Below are positions 14,588 to 24,930 of a stretch of DNA of 64,000 bases, piece by piece. Under the pieces are notes generated by a model. The model was not told the origin of the DNA and searched no databases. It saw only the letters and a list, made by a program, of their open reading frames with translations. The stretch spans positions 1-64,000 of the forward strand of contig JAQSCW010000051.1 of assembly GCA_029945625.1 (NCBI GenBank), written 5' to 3'. This DNA comes from a bacterium (GTDB taxonomy: Bacteria > Bacteroidota > Bacteroidia > B-17B0 > Aurantibacillaceae). The position numbers and the translations under genes are program-made. The first letter of the stretch is position 1, and every line of letters begins with the position of its first letter.

Positions 14588-17500
14588 TTAAAATCCAACT
14601 TTTATTCCGAACAATATTGACTTGGTACCCGGGTTATTAAAATAGTCATAGCCCTGTAAATTAGATCCCGCACCGGTTAAACTGGTCTCCGGATCCACAC
14701 CTGTGTACTTTGTTTTTAACCACACATTGCGTCCGGTTACACTTAGGTCAACATACTGAATGTATTTTTTGATCTTCGGACTAACTAATCTATAAGTTAA
14801 GGAAATGTCTCTCAAACGCACCCAACCTCCATCTTCAATGGCGCCTTCAACTGCTCCTCCGTTATCCCCTTTGTAATTTCTCCAGTAGCGCTCAGCATCC
14901 ACGGTTTTGGTATTTACCGCACCGGTAGTACCATAATAGCCTTTCTCATCCGCAACGCCGTTCGAAACCACACCGTCAATCACAAAGGTCTTATTAGAAC
15001 CGTCTGCATTCGCACGATCTTCCGATTCAATACTTGTGCCCACGTTGTTCATCCGTTGTTTGGTTCCGTTCCATATTTTCCCACCATTACGAATGTCGAA
15101 TAAGAAGGTAAACGACAGTTTTTTGTAGTTGAGTGTATTTCTGATGCCTCCCAGCCAATTTGGATAAGGGTTTCCAAGATTTTGAGTTTTTGGATCAATA
15201 TAAGGCAAACCGGTCGCCGGATTGATAATCATTTTTCCATCCGAAGAATATTGATATTTGGTTCCGTAAAAGGCGCCATAAGGTTGTCCCACTATGGCAT
15301 AAGAACCCATGCTGTTGAAAGCCGATTCAATATTCAATTCTTCAACACCATCGGCAAGTTTTAATACTTTCGAAATGTTTTTTTGCCAGTTTACGCTGAT
15401 GTCCCAACTAAAATCTTTTGTTTTCACCGGAGTGGCCGTTAAAATGAGTTCCCAGCCCTTGTTCTCCATTTCGCCCGAGTTCGAATACAACGCAGTGAAT
15501 CCCGACGAGGGAGCAATAGGCCGCGACAGCAAGATCCCGGTTGTTTTTTGATAATAGCGGGTCACATCCAAATTTAAACGCCCCCCAAAAAATCTCAGAT
15601 CCGCTCCAAATTCTCTTCCTTTCACCCGCTCTGGTTGAAGGTTGGGATCACCTAAAGTATTGCTAATAGCATATCCGTTTACACCAAGATAAGGAGAAGT
15701 GATCCCATCGGTAAATCCATCCGTGTACACCGGCGCTCCATAATAGGTTTTTGAACTATATGCCGGTGGTGCAATTCCCGATTCAGCATAGGAGGCACGC
15801 ACCTTTGCAAATGAAAACCAAGTTGGTAATTTCACCATTTCGGAAATAATCAAGGCGCCATTCACCGAGGGATAAAAGAAATTGTTTTTTCCGTTGCCAA
15901 ATGTGGAAGACCAGTCGTTACGACCCGTTACATTCACATAAACCATTCCTTTGTAATCCAAAGCGAGGTCAAAGAAACCGGCATAGGTCCTAATAGTGGT
16001 TTGACTATTGCTCGAATACCGTTCTGCCGCATTATTTAAATTGTAGAAGTCAGGTATTGAAAGATCGCGGCCTCTGGCAAAAGTGGATTTGTAATCGCTG
16101 TGCCAGATATTATTACCCAAAGTCAACGACGCATTCAAATCTTTTGCGATTTCTTTTTTAGCAGTAACCAATAAATCGGAATATACTTGAAACTGATTGG
16201 AATTACCGTAATTCACTTGTCCGTAGCGGGCCTGATTATCATCTCCGTTTGATGAAACGGCATACACCTGACGGTTATTTTCGGAGAATTCGTCAATACC
16301 CAAACGATAAGTCACATTCAACCAACTCAGCGGATTGTAGTTCAAATACGTATTTCCAAAAACCCGGTTCACATTTTGGTCAAATGGATTTTTTCTGATG
16401 GTATAGTAGGGATTATCATAAGATGAGAAGTAATTGTTATTAAACCCATTCGAAAACTGCCAGTTTCTGAGATCCGCGCTTGCCGGTGCCCGCATCAAAC
16501 TCAACATCACCCCCGATAAATTACTTCCATTTTGAGGAAGGCGGGTGCGTGTATTCGCGAAACTAATCGTCGTTCCTACTTTTAACTTATCGGTAACGCT
16601 GTGATCTGCGGTGAGGCGAACGGTATTTCTTTTCAGATAACTATTTTCAATAATTCCGCTTTGATCTAAATTACTATAGGAGAAACGATACATAGTTTTA
16701 TCGGTTCCGCCATCAACAGAAAGTACGGTATTATATGTTTTTCCGGTCCTGTAAAAATTTTCAGCATTTTTAAAGGATTCTTTTCCCAAACTTTCAATAG
16801 TTGGTCCCCACGAGCGTGGTGTGCCTGCCGAAACGTCGTCGCCGGTGCCAAACATATTATCAGGTCCTGCGTCCGAAGTTTGGTAAGTTGGTTTTCTGCT
16901 TGCGCCAACCCAATTGCCCTGCGCATATTTAAATTGCTGTTCAGGTAATTTATTTACTTTCGAATATTCCACACTGGTTCCAAAAGTTACACCAAGTCCT
17001 TTTTTATACCTGCCTTTTTTAGTAGTATAAATCAGTGCACCTGTTCCGGCACGTGAACCGTATAAGGCGGCGGCAGCGGGACCTTTTAAAACGGTTACCG
17101 ATTCTATGTCATCGGGATTAATGTCCAACGCACGATTGGCATTGTTTACGCCCGACAGATTCGCATTAAACGGATAATCTCCGGCAGAAGAATTGTAAGT
17201 TGTATTGTCAATAGGAACACCATCCACCACAATCAAGGGTTGGTTATTACCCGAAAACGTCTGATTTCCACGAATGGTAACCTTACTGGATGCGCCGGGC
17301 GTTCCACCCGAACTTGTCACCTGAATTCCTGCCGCTTTTGACGAGAGGGCTTGAATCACATTTTGTTCCCCCGACCTGGCAATGTCTTCAGCGCCCACCG
17401 TCGATACCGCATATCCAAGCGATTTCTTTTCTTTCGAAACGCCCAACGCCATCACCACTGTTTCCTTCAAAAGCACGGCGTCAGTTTTAAGCGTCACTGC

Positions 17501-17773
17501 CATGTGATCCGATACCGGGTAATTCACATCGGTGTACCCCAGAAGTTGTACGGTGATAAACTTAACCGAATCCGGTACTGTAATAACAAAATGTCCACTC
17601 GTGTCTGTGGTAGCAGAAACGGGAAGATTTTTTACGCCAACAACTGCACCATAAACCGGGGCAGATGCCTCGTCGGTTACGACACCGTCAATCTGCCTGG
17701 TCTGAGCGTTTAAGGGCCCATTTACAACGCTGATAAAAAGCAACGCCGCACCTAATCTGAGATAGTTTTTCAT
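14588..17773 (-). CDS. SusC/RagA-family TonB-linked outer-membrane transporter
   Basis: The 1061-residue protein has a signal peptide (to about residue 23, NGPLNAQ), a carboxypeptidase-regulatory-like domain (IDGVVTDEASAPVYGAVVGV), a TonB plug with QALSSKAAGIQVTSSGG and VVDGVPID, and a 22-strand barrel to the C-terminal Phe (GTKSILFGIKVGF). It imports large substrates through the outer membrane using TonB energy with the SusD-like partner. Its first gene position and the 395-base upstream gap suggest it carries the operon promoter. No anti-sigma/ECF pair is adjacent. Confidence 0.95.
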   Translation of the reverse strand: MKNYLRLGAALLFISVVNGPLNAQTRQIDGVVTDEASAPVYGAVVGVKNLPVSATTDTSGHFVITVPDSVKFITVQLLGYTDVNYPVSDHMAVTLKTDAVLLKETVVMALGVSKEKKSLGYAVSTVGAEDIARSGEQNVIQALSSKAAGIQVTSSGGTPGASSKVTIRGNQTFSGNNQPLIVVDGVPIDNTTYNSSAGDYPFNANLSGVNNANRALDINPDDIESVTVLKGPAAAALYGSRAGTGALIYTTKKGRYKKGLGVTFGTSVEYSKVNKLPEQQFKYAQGNWVGASRKPTYQTSDAGPDNMFGTGDDVSAGTPRSWGPTIESLGKESFKNAENFYRTGKTYNTVLSVDGGTDKTMYRFSYSNLDQSGIIENSYLKRNTVRLTADHSVTDKLKVGTTISFANTRTRLPQNGSNLSGVMLSLMRAPASADLRNWQFSNGFNNNYFSSYDNPYYTIRKNPFDQNVNRVFGNTYLNYNPLSWLNVTYRLGIDEFSENNRQVYAVSSNGDDNQARYGQVNYGNSNQFQVYSDLLVTAKKEIAKDLNASLTLGNNIWHSDYKSTFARGRDLSIPDFYNLNNAAERYSSNSQTTIRTYAGFFDLALDYKGMVYVNVTGRNDWSSTFGNGKNNFFYPSVNGALIISEMVKLPTWFSFAKVRASYAESGIAPPAYSSKTYYGAPVYTDGFTDGITSPYLGVNGYAISNTLGDPNLQPERVKGREFGADLRFFGGRLNLDVTRYYQKTTGILLSRPIAPSSGFTALYSNSGEMENKGWELILTATPVKTKDFSWDISVNWQKNISKVLKLADGVEELNIESAFNSMGSYAIVGQPYGAFYGTKYQYSSDGKMIINPATGLPYIDPKTQNLGNPYPNWLGGIRNTLNYKKLSFTFLFDIRNGGKIWNGTKQRMNNVGTSIESEDRANADGSNKTFVIDGVVSNGVADEKGYYGTTGAVNTKTVDAERYWRNYKGDNGGAVEGAIEDGGWVRLRDISLTYRLVSPKIKKYIQYVDLSVTGRNVWLKTKYTGVDPETSLTGAGSNLQGYDYFNNPGTKSILFGIKVGF

Positions 17774-18111
17774 AATCGGGTTAATTTAAATGATTGGTTA
17801 AACATTTGTTAATTATATGTTAAATGTATACTATCATTTTTTAAGATTTTGTTAAATTCCTTCATTTGTGATTTTATGAACACCTTTTAAACGTATTTCA
17901 GACCGAAAAGAATCAAAATTATCCTTCCATCCATGATCTGGAACGCCCGTCGTTCTTAACATTTTTTAAGAATATAGAAATTAAAATCAGAATAATGTTA
18001 ATTTTTAATTGGGGAGTTTGGTTCAAAAATAAATTTCATCCTGTTAATAAATTTCTTAGGGACTCTATTTCTCAGATTATTTAGCCATAAAACAAACATC
18101 TTTTACCTCCT
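17774..18111. other. Intergenic region upstream of the susC-like gene
   Basis: AT-rich, no coding frame seen. It should contain the promoter of the susCD pair on the minus strand, but I could not settle on one with both elements. Confidence 0.3.
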
Positions 18112-18151
18112 CTCAAAAAAAAAAATCCGGCAACCTCTCGGCGCCGGATTT
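18112..18151 (-). terminator. Rho-independent terminator of accB-accC
   Basis: On the minus strand AAATCCGGC, an 11-base loop, and GCCGGATTT, followed by a run of T (the A run at 18112-18125 on the plus strand). It lies 17 bases past the accC stop. Confidence 0.85.
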
Positions 18152-18168
18152 AATTCGTGTAGTTAGGC

Positions 18169-19509
18169 TTAAGCCTTAAAATCCCAAGTCTCCATAAATT
18201 TAGTGGTATAATCTCCTGCCTTAAATTGCTCGTTTTGCATGAGCTTTAAATGAAAAGGAATGGTTGTTTTTACGCCTTCAATCACATATTCGCTTAATGC
18301 CCGGTGCATCTTTGCAATCGCCTCCTCGCGGGTTTGCGCAACGGTTATTAGCTTTCCTATCATGCTGTCGTAATTTGGCGGTATGCGGTACCCACTATAA
18401 ACATGTGAGTCTACCCGTATGCCGTGCCCGCCGGGGGTATGCAAAGTGGTAATTACCCCCGGAGAGGGAATAAAATTCATAAAAGGATTCTCTGCGTTAA
18501 TTCGGCACTCAATAGCATGTAATTGCGGATAATAATTCTTTCCTGAAATTGGCACTCCGGCCGCTACCAATATTTGCTCGCGAATCAAATCATAGTTGAT
18601 CACCTCCTCAGTAATGGGATGCTCCACCTGAATCCTGGTATTCATTTCCATGAAATAAAAATTGCGGTGTTTGTCTACCAAAAATTCCACTGTACCAACG
18701 CCTTCGTAAGCTATCGACAAAGCGGCCTTCACCGCGGCATCACCCATAGCATCTCGCAATTCGGGAGTCATGAACGGACTTGGTGTTTCTTCCACCAATT
18801 TCTGATGGCGACGTTGGATACTGCAATCGCGTTCACTTAAATGACAAGCCTTCCCATATTGATCGCCCACAATCTGGATCTCAATATGTCTGGGTTCTTC
18901 AATGTACTTCTCCATGTACATGGCGCCATTACCAAAAGCTGCTTCCGCTTCATGCACGGCACTGTCCCAAGAAGCTTTAAATTCCTCTTCCTTCCAAATA
19001 ATGCGCATGCCCTTGCCACCGCCACCTGCTGTAGCTTTTATAATCACTGGGTACTTAATTCCTTTTGCCAGTTCAATGGCTTCCTCCACCGTGGCAATCA
19101 ATCCCTCCGAACCCGGTACACAAGGTACTCCGGCTTCAATCATGGTTGACTTCGCATTACTTTTATCACCCATTTTATTGATCATTTCGGGAGAAGCTCC
19201 TATAAACTTGATCTTATTTTGGCGACAGATCTCCGAAAACTTGGCATTCTCACTCAAAAACCCATACCCCGGATGGATGGCATCGGCATTGGTAATCTCG
19301 GCCGCTGCAATAATGCTGGCCATGTTCAAATAACTTTCTTTACTTGGCGGGGGACCAATACATACCGCTTCATCCGCAAACTTTACATGCAATGAATCTT
19401 TGTCGGCAGTTGAATAAACAGCTACGGTCTTTATGCCCATTTCGCGACAGGTACGAATTACTCTTAAGGCTATTTCGCCACGGTTGGCTATTAGTATTTT
19501 CTTAAACAT
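18169..19509 (-). CDS. accC: Biotin carboxylase subunit of acetyl-CoA carboxylase
   Basis: The 446-residue ATP-grasp enzyme carboxylates biotin on AccB using bicarbonate and ATP, the first step of fatty-acid synthesis. Visible: the N-terminal [20 protein letters not shown], the glycine-rich ATP loop [13 protein letters not shown], the metal-binding [15 protein letters not shown], and [12 protein letters not shown]. Length is normal (about 450). It lies 76 bases downstream of accB in the same direction and ends at a clear terminator. Confidence 0.95.
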   Translation of the reverse strand: MFKKILIANRGEIALRVIRTCREMGIKTVAVYSTADKDSLHVKFADEAVCIGPPPSKESYLNMASIIAAAEITNADAIHPGYGFLSENAKFSEICRQNKIKFIGASPEMINKMGDKSNAKSTMIEAGVPCVPGSEGLIATVEEAIELAKGIKYPVIIKATAGGGGKGMRIIWKEEEFKASWDSAVHEAEAAFGNGAMYMEKYIEEPRHIEIQIVGDQYGKACHLSERDCSIQRRHQKLVEETPSPFMTPELRDAMGDAAVKAALSIAYEGVGTVEFLVDKHRNFYFMEMNTRIQVEHPITEEVINYDLIREQILVAAGVPISGKNYYPQLHAIECRINAENPFMNFIPSPGVITTLHTPGGHGIRVDSHVYSGYRIPPNYDSMIGKLITVAQTREEAIAKMHRALSEYVIEGVKTTIPFHLKLMQNEQFKAGDYTTKFMETWDFKA

Positions 19510-19585
19510 CGGTATGATTTTAAATTCTTGATCAAATTCAATTTCCCGCTCTCAAAAGCAGGCCCTCAGAAAATTGGCTCAACTC

Positions 19586-20077
19586 TTAAGAAGGATCTAC
19601 CAAAAACAGGGGTTGGTCATACTCCACAGGAGTGGCGTCTTGCACCAATACTTTCACAATTTTACCTTTAATATCACTCTCTATTTCATTGAACAATTTC
19701 ATGGCTTCTATAATACAAACGGGATTGCCCGGCGCAATCTCATCGCCTATGTTCACAAAGGATGGTTTATCGGGACCGGCTGATCGGTAAAAGGTTCCGA
19801 TCATGGGTGATTTAATAGTTATCAGTTTCGATTCATCTATTCCATTTGCAGGAGGTGTCGCCTTTACGTCAGCCGGGGCAGGAGCGGAAGCCACTGCGGG
19901 TTGCATTTGAGCGGTAGGCTGAGCCATCATTACAGGCCCCGATTGCATCATTACTTGCTGTCCGGCTGCCTTAGGGGTCTTAATCACTATCTTAATTTCT
20001 TTTGTCTCCAATTCAACTTCACTCACACCGCTTTTTGAGACAAATTTTATTAAATCCTGAATTTCATTTAATTTCAT
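19586..20077 (-). CDS. accB: Biotin carboxyl carrier protein of acetyl-CoA carboxylase
   Basis: The 163-residue protein has an N-terminal helical region (KLNEIQDLIKFVSKSGVSEV), a Pro/Ala/Gln-rich linker and a C-terminal biotinyl domain with EAMKL, Lys127 being the biotin site. It shuttles carboxyl groups between AccC and the AccA/AccD carboxyltransferase. On the minus strand TACTTTTG (plus 20101-20108) about 25 bases upstream fits the Bacteroidota -7 element, without a clear -33. The 331-base gap to the next gene (20078-20408) shows only a short palindrome, TTGAACGTTCAA, at 20293-20304. Confidence 0.95.
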   Translation of the reverse strand: MKLNEIQDLIKFVSKSGVSEVELETKEIKIVIKTPKAAGQQVMMQSGPVMMAQPTAQMQPAVASAPAPADVKATPPANGIDESKLITIKSPMIGTFYRSAGPDKPSFVNIGDEIAPGNPVCIIEAMKLFNEIESDIKGKIVKVLVQDATPVEYDQPLFLVDPS

Positions 20078-20408
20078 GATTGTTGGTTTTAGTTTGGGGG
20101 CAAAAGTAGAAGTAATTTTGATAAATAAACTCTTTTTTTGAGTGATTTTTATTATTAATCGCTATTATTTCTTGATTTTTCGAGAAAATACCGCCTTTTC
20201 AGCAAAAATTGAACCTAATCTCTTAATTTCTAAAATGGGAGGAATACACCGCTCAGGCACCGTGCTTTGCACATCAATTGGCCCCTAATTTTTTGAACGT
20301 TCAATCTTGAACAGGTATAAATCGACAAATACCCCTTTCCCTTAAATGTCAAACGTTAAGGAATAGAACTGAATCGTAAGCTTCCGATTCTAAACCCAAG
20401 CCCCAACA

Positions 20409-21260
20409 CTAAAACATAATCCCAATCGTTAACCTAATGGCCGTTTGTTTGAGATTTTGTTTTACAAAAAGATACTTATTGTCGCTCGTCACCCCATAAT
20501 AGGCCACATCCGATTCATTTTGCATCACATTGGTAAAACTTCTGAAGTAATTAATGCTGAATAAAAATGAGGTGCTGCCTGCCATCCGGTATTCAAAACC
20601 TAAACCGGCATTCAACCCGAAACGCATCGGAAAAGAAGAAGATTCACTCGACAAGTTGAGGTCTGTTTGTTTCGAATCGGTGGAGGTTATTTTAAAATCG
20701 GTATCCGAGGTATACTTTCTCACTTCCGAATAGGAATCATCTGCGGTCGACCTCACCCTAAACCCAACTTCAGCGCCAAACATTCCAAAATATTTCAAGC
20801 CACTGTATTCCTGCGTCGAAAGTTTCATAAGGAGGGGTATCGTAATATGTGTGGTTTTGATCAACCTTTCTTTCAACACATACACCGTGGCATTCGGATC
20901 AGAGATCTTGCCCGCTTTTGGCACCACAAATTCATTGCTTTGGTCCATCCAATACTTCACCACGTAATTATTAGCAGCATCGTTTCGCACCGTGTATTTT
21001 CCTCCTTCAAAGTCTCCCCCAATGCCGGTTAAAAAAGTTACCGTGGGCGACAAACGCCTTTCCATATTGAGCCCAAAACCAAAACCCATACTTGTGCCCG
21101 CCGACACGTTATTTTTGTCGCCACTGGTATACCAGCAAACTTGGGGTGTTACGCGCAAACCAAATCTGAATTTTTTGTCAAATTCGGTGCTGGGTTCTTG
21201 CGAAAACAGAGGTTGCAAACAAATGAGGCAGGTTAGGACGAAGAATAGCGAATGTTTCAT
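20409..21260 (-). CDS. Outer-membrane beta-barrel protein
   Basis: The 283-residue protein has a signal peptide (FFVLTCLICLQPLFSQ) and alternating amphipathic strands typical of the PorT/OmpW-like small barrels of this phylum: FRFGLRVTPQVCWYTSGDK, GFGFGLNMERRL, FLTGIGGDFEGGKY, LNAGLGFEYRM, ending with an aromatic residue (LTIGIMF). The role is unknown; such proteins include adhesins and secretion accessory proteins. It is divergent from gldB with about 105 bases between them. Confidence 0.75.
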   Translation of the reverse strand: MKHSLFFVLTCLICLQPLFSQEPSTEFDKKFRFGLRVTPQVCWYTSGDKNNVSAGTSMGFGFGLNMERRLSPTVTFLTGIGGDFEGGKYTVRNDAANNYVVKYWMDQSNEFVVPKAGKISDPNATVYVLKERLIKTTHITIPLLMKLSTQEYSGLKYFGMFGAEVGFRVRSTADDSYSEVRKYTSDTDFKITSTDSKQTDLNLSSESSSFPMRFGLNAGLGFEYRMAGSTSFLFSINYFRSFTNVMQNESDVAYYGVTSDNKYLFVKQNLKQTAIRLTIGIMF

Positions 21261-21365
21261 GGTTTTTTGTTTTTGGTATATTTTCTTAAGAAGTATCGTG
21301 ACACCCGGTTTCAGGTTTTCTATTATTGTTTAGTTTTACAAATATAAACATTGATAGTTCGTTAC

Positions 21366-22382
21366 ATGAATAAACTTACCCTTTTTATCGCAATCAATCT
21401 GCTGATGCTCACGTCCTGCACGCAAAATTCGTTGGAAGTGGATGTATCGGAAATCGACACCAAACCTCTTCAGTTACTACGCCTCGAAGAGGATGTTTTT
21501 TCACTAAACGCCCAAAATTTTGAGCAACGTTCAAATGAAATCAAAACAAAATACGGCATCCTGTACGAACATTATCTCATGAACCCTTTCCGCCTAAACG
21601 GTTCAGGGGACTCGCTCTACAAAAAATCTCTGCTTGATTTTGTGAACGACCGTGATGTAAAAACTGCTTACAAGTATTCAAAAGCACTTTATCCCGATTC
21701 AAAAATGAAAGAACTCACAGATGAATTGAACCTCTGCGTGAAACGTTTCAAGGTGCATTTTCCCAAAAGAAAATTGCCGGAAAAATTAGTTACTTGTACC
21801 ACCGGTTGGAATTATGCCTTTGCTTACATGGACAATGCATTTATTCTCAGTCTCGACATGTACCTCAACGATACCGCCATCCTTTATCAAATGCTGCGCT
21901 ACCCGCAATACCAAACGCGCAAAATGAACGCTGCCCATATTCTTCCCGACATTGCCAGAGGTTGGATGTTGAGCGAATTTGATAAAGTGAAACCCGAAAA
22001 CAATCTGCTAAATCACACCATTTTTTATGGCAAGTTATTTTACGCGGTAAACGCGTTATTGCCGGCTACCAACGACAGTCTTATCATCGGATATTCTACT
22101 AAACAAATGAAGCTCTGTCATCAATACGAAAAACAGTATTGGAGCTATTTTGCCGAAAAAAATCGTTTGTATGAAAACAGTCTTATGACCATTCGTGAAT
22201 TAACGAGTGAAGGACCTTTTACGGGAGCCATCAGCCGCGATTGTCCGCCCCGCATAGCCATGTGGATAGGCTGGCAAATTGTAAAAAGTTATATGAAACA
22301 CAATGAAACGGTTACCCTCGAAGAACTGATGACTGAAACGGATGCTCAAAAAATTCTGACCAAGAGTAAGTACAGACCCTGA
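21366..22382 (+). CDS. gldB: Gliding motility / T9SS lipoprotein GldB
   Basis: The 338-residue lipoprotein (MLTSC, Cys18) matches GldB, an outer-membrane-associated lipoprotein required for gliding in Flavobacterium and linked to T9SS. Recognisable blocks: LQLLRLEEDVFSL near the start, FAYMDNAFILSLDMYL, ILPDIARGWMLSEF and PPRIAMWIGWQIVKSY at the end. The ATG at 21366 is chosen because it begins the lipoprotein signal; an in-frame codon at 21351 adds only five residues. It stands alone; other gld genes are not in the window. Confidence 0.85.
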   Translation: MNKLTLFIAINLLMLTSCTQNSLEVDVSEIDTKPLQLLRLEEDVFSLNAQNFEQRSNEIKTKYGILYEHYLMNPFRLNGSGDSLYKKSLLDFVNDRDVKTAYKYSKALYPDSKMKELTDELNLCVKRFKVHFPKRKLPEKLVTCTTGWNYAFAYMDNAFILSLDMYLNDTAILYQMLRYPQYQTRKMNAAHILPDIARGWMLSEFDKVKPENNLLNHTIFYGKLFYAVNALLPATNDSLIIGYSTKQMKLCHQYEKQYWSYFAEKNRLYENSLMTIRELTSEGPFTGAISRDCPPRIAMWIGWQIVKSYMKHNETVTLEELMTETDAQKILTKSKYRP

Positions 22383-22385
22383 TTG

Positions 22386-22778
22386 TTACTTATCAAAATA
22401 CTTTTTCATAAATGAAAAGTAATGTTCTTTCCAGCCTTTTTTGTAGCGATCTCCCTGCCCATCCGGAATATTGGTGTGCGTAATCGTGACAAGGGTATGA
22501 TCATCTTTATAGGTAAAAAAAAGCTCAACCAACGAATCTTCATCATCGGGCCCAAACTCAGTTGTTCGCCATTTCTGAATAATCTTCTTATACGGAAAGA
22601 TCTCCACATTGGTACCGGTAATATATCCGTCCCATGCCGAAAAATGCCCACCTTCGTTAGGACTGGTCGTAGCCTGCGCTCCACCCGTAAACGCTGAATG
22701 AATCTTATCATTGAGCCAGCCCGTAAACACATCTTTTGCCGAGCACTGCAATTTTACGGATACTTTAAATTTTTCCAC
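22386..22778 (-). CDS. SRPBCC (AHSA1-like) domain protein
   Basis: The 130-residue protein has the Bet v1-like helix-grip fold of the Aha1/SRPBCC group: KVSVKLQCSAKDVFTGWLND at the start, GGHFSAWDGYITG, IFPYKKIIQKWRTTEF, and the long C-terminal helix WKEHYFSFMKKYF. These bind hydrophobic ligands; the ligand here is unknown. It lies 9 bases downstream of dxs on the same strand, so it is co-transcribed with it, and meets gldB tail to tail with a 3-base gap. Confidence 0.8.
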   Translation of the reverse strand: MEKFKVSVKLQCSAKDVFTGWLNDKIHSAFTGGAQATTSPNEGGHFSAWDGYITGTNVEIFPYKKIIQKWRTTEFGPDDEDSLVELFFTYKDDHTLVTITHTNIPDGQGDRYKKGWKEHYFSFMKKYFDK

Positions 22779-22787
22779 TTTTACGAA

Positions 22788-24779
22788 TTAGGCTTGTTTT
22801 TTTCCTGCTTTGGTTATTCTTGTTTGTTTTTTTTCCTTAAGAATTTCAGCTACTGCTTCCGCAATCTTTGATGCTGAGAATCCACATTCGTCATATAATT
22901 GCTGCGGTTCGCCATGTTCAATAAAATTATCAGGTATCCCTAAGCGGGTTACTTTTGCCGAGTACCCATGGTCTGCCATAAACTCCAACACAGCACTGCC
23001 CATTCCTCCCATAATACACCCGTCTTCAACCGTAATCACTTTGTCAAATGTTGAAAACACCTCGTGCAAAAGATCCGCATCAATGGGCTTTACAAAGCGC
23101 ATATCGTAATGCGCCGGCTCAAGGTCTTGTTCTTTCAACAGCGCAATCGCCTCAGTTACCAAATTACCCGGGTGACCAACCGAAAGAATGGCGACGTTCT
23201 TTCCATCTTTTAGTTTTCTACCCTTTCCAATTTCCAACTTCTTAAAGGGAGTCTTCCAGGTCAGCGAGCCGTCGGCCAGATTAGCCATCACGCCTTGGCC
23301 GCGAGGGTAACGAATGCTAAATGCTCCTTTTACCTCGTCAAGCTGAGCGGTATACATTAAATTCCGTAACTCTTCTTCATTCATAGGCGCACTCACAATC
23401 ATATTAGGAATACATCTGAAATACGCCAAATCGTATGCACCATGGTGCGTGGGTCCATCAGCACCGGCTAATCCGCCACGATCGAGACAGAAAATAACTT
23501 TTAAGTTCTGGAGTGCCACATCGTGGATCACTTGATCGTAAGCCCGCTGCATAAAACTTGAATAGATATTGCAAAAAGGTACCAATCCCTGTGAAGCCAA
23601 ACCGGCGCTGAAGGTTACAGCATGCTGTTCAGCAATACCTACATCAATTGCCCTATCGGGCATGGCCTTCATCATAATATTGAGCGAACAGCCCGAGGGC
23701 ATGGCGGGCGTAACACCCATAATTTTCTCATTTTTCTCGGCCAGCTCCACAATGGTATGTCCAAATACATCCTGATATTTTGGAGGTTGCGGTGTTTTTG
23801 GAACCACCTTAATGATCTCACCGGTATCTTTATTAAACAATCCCGGAGAGTGCCAAACCGTCTCATTTCCCTCTTCGCTGAATTTATATCCTTTGCCCTT
23901 TTTTGTAAGAACATGCAATAATTTAGGACCCGGAATATCTTTCAAATCGGCGAGTACTTTCGTTAAGCGCACCACGTCATGCCCGTCAACCGGACCAAAA
24001 TAGCGGAACTTAAGCGATTCAAACAAATTACTTTGTTTCAGCAAACTTGTCTTTACCGCATTTTCAACTTTACTCGCAATTTCTTGCGCGTTTGGTCCAA
24101 ACTTGCTAATCTTTCCAAGGAGTTCCCATACCTTATCTTTGGCCTTGTTATAGGTATGCGACGTAGTAATGTCGGTTAGGTATTCTTTTAAGGCGCCCAC
24201 ATTGGGGTCAATGCTCATGCAGTTGTCGTTCAGCACCACCAATAAATTGGCATTTTCAACACCCGCATGGTTTAATCCTTCAAAAGCAAGTCCTGCGGTC
24301 ATGGCCCCGTCACCAATCACAGCTATATGCTGTTTGTCGTGCTGGTGCGTATATTTGCTGGCCACGGCCATTCCTAAAGCCGCACTGATGGAAGTAGAAG
24401 AGTGTCCAACCCCAAATGTATCGTAGTCACTTTCGCTGCGTTTTGGAAAACCACTAATGCCTTTATAAATGCGGTTAGTGTGAAACACATCGCGACGGCC
24501 CGTTAAAATCTTGTGTCCGTATGCCTGATGACCCACATCCCAAACCAATTGATCATAGGGTGTATTAAAAATATAATGCAGCGCCACAGTTAACTCTACC
24601 ACGCCCAGCGAAGCACCAAAGTGCCCTCCCCGTACCGATACAAGATCAATGATGTACTGCCGAAGTTCTGCGCTCACTTGTTCGAGTTGGTCTTCGTGTA
24701 ACTTTTTCAGATCGGCGGGCGAATTAATTTTAGCGAGCAATTCGCCGGGAATAAATCCTGAACCTTTAAGAATTTCCAT
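22788..24779 (-). CDS. dxs: 1-deoxy-D-xylulose-5-phosphate synthase
   Basis: The 663-residue thiamine-diphosphate enzyme condenses pyruvate and glyceraldehyde 3-phosphate, the entry to the MEP isoprenoid pathway. Visible: HFGASLGVVELTVALHYIFN, the HQAYGHKILTGRR block, the ThDP/Mg motif GDGAMTAGLAFEGLN with the matching Asn in VLNDN, and DRGGLAGADGPTHHGAYDL in the pyrimidine domain. The start is ATG at 24779 (MEILKGSGFIPG); the 22-residue extension to 24845 has no family support. C-terminus is basic (KKKQTRITKAGKK). Confidence 0.95.
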   Translation of the reverse strand: MEILKGSGFIPGELLAKINSPADLKKLHEDQLEQVSAELRQYIIDLVSVRGGHFGASLGVVELTVALHYIFNTPYDQLVWDVGHQAYGHKILTGRRDVFHTNRIYKGISGFPKRSESDYDTFGVGHSSTSISAALGMAVASKYTHQHDKQHIAVIGDGAMTAGLAFEGLNHAGVENANLLVVLNDNCMSIDPNVGALKEYLTDITTSHTYNKAKDKVWELLGKISKFGPNAQEIASKVENAVKTSLLKQSNLFESLKFRYFGPVDGHDVVRLTKVLADLKDIPGPKLLHVLTKKGKGYKFSEEGNETVWHSPGLFNKDTGEIIKVVPKTPQPPKYQDVFGHTIVELAEKNEKIMGVTPAMPSGCSLNIMMKAMPDRAIDVGIAEQHAVTFSAGLASQGLVPFCNIYSSFMQRAYDQVIHDVALQNLKVIFCLDRGGLAGADGPTHHGAYDLAYFRCIPNMIVSAPMNEEELRNLMYTAQLDEVKGAFSIRYPRGQGVMANLADGSLTWKTPFKKLEIGKGRKLKDGKNVAILSVGHPGNLVTEAIALLKEQDLEPAHYDMRFVKPIDADLLHEVFSTFDKVITVEDGCIMGGMGSAVLEFMADHGYSAKVTRLGIPDNFIEHGEPQQLYDECGFSASKIAEAVAEILKEKKQTRITKAGKKQA

Positions 24780-24930
24780 TAGTAGCAAAGATAAATCATT
24801 TAACGCATTTTTTGTTCCAAAATTTAAACATCTTGGTAAGAGCAATTTCTCTTTAATAAATATTAACGCATTTGAAGGTCAATTGTTTAAATACCGCTAA
24901 ACAGCGAGTTTTGGCCGATTCTCTTGCTGC

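Noticed and set aside
20293-20304. TTGAACGTTCAA palindrome as operator of the barrel gene or accB
   Set aside because: A single short copy well away from both starts; too weak to call.
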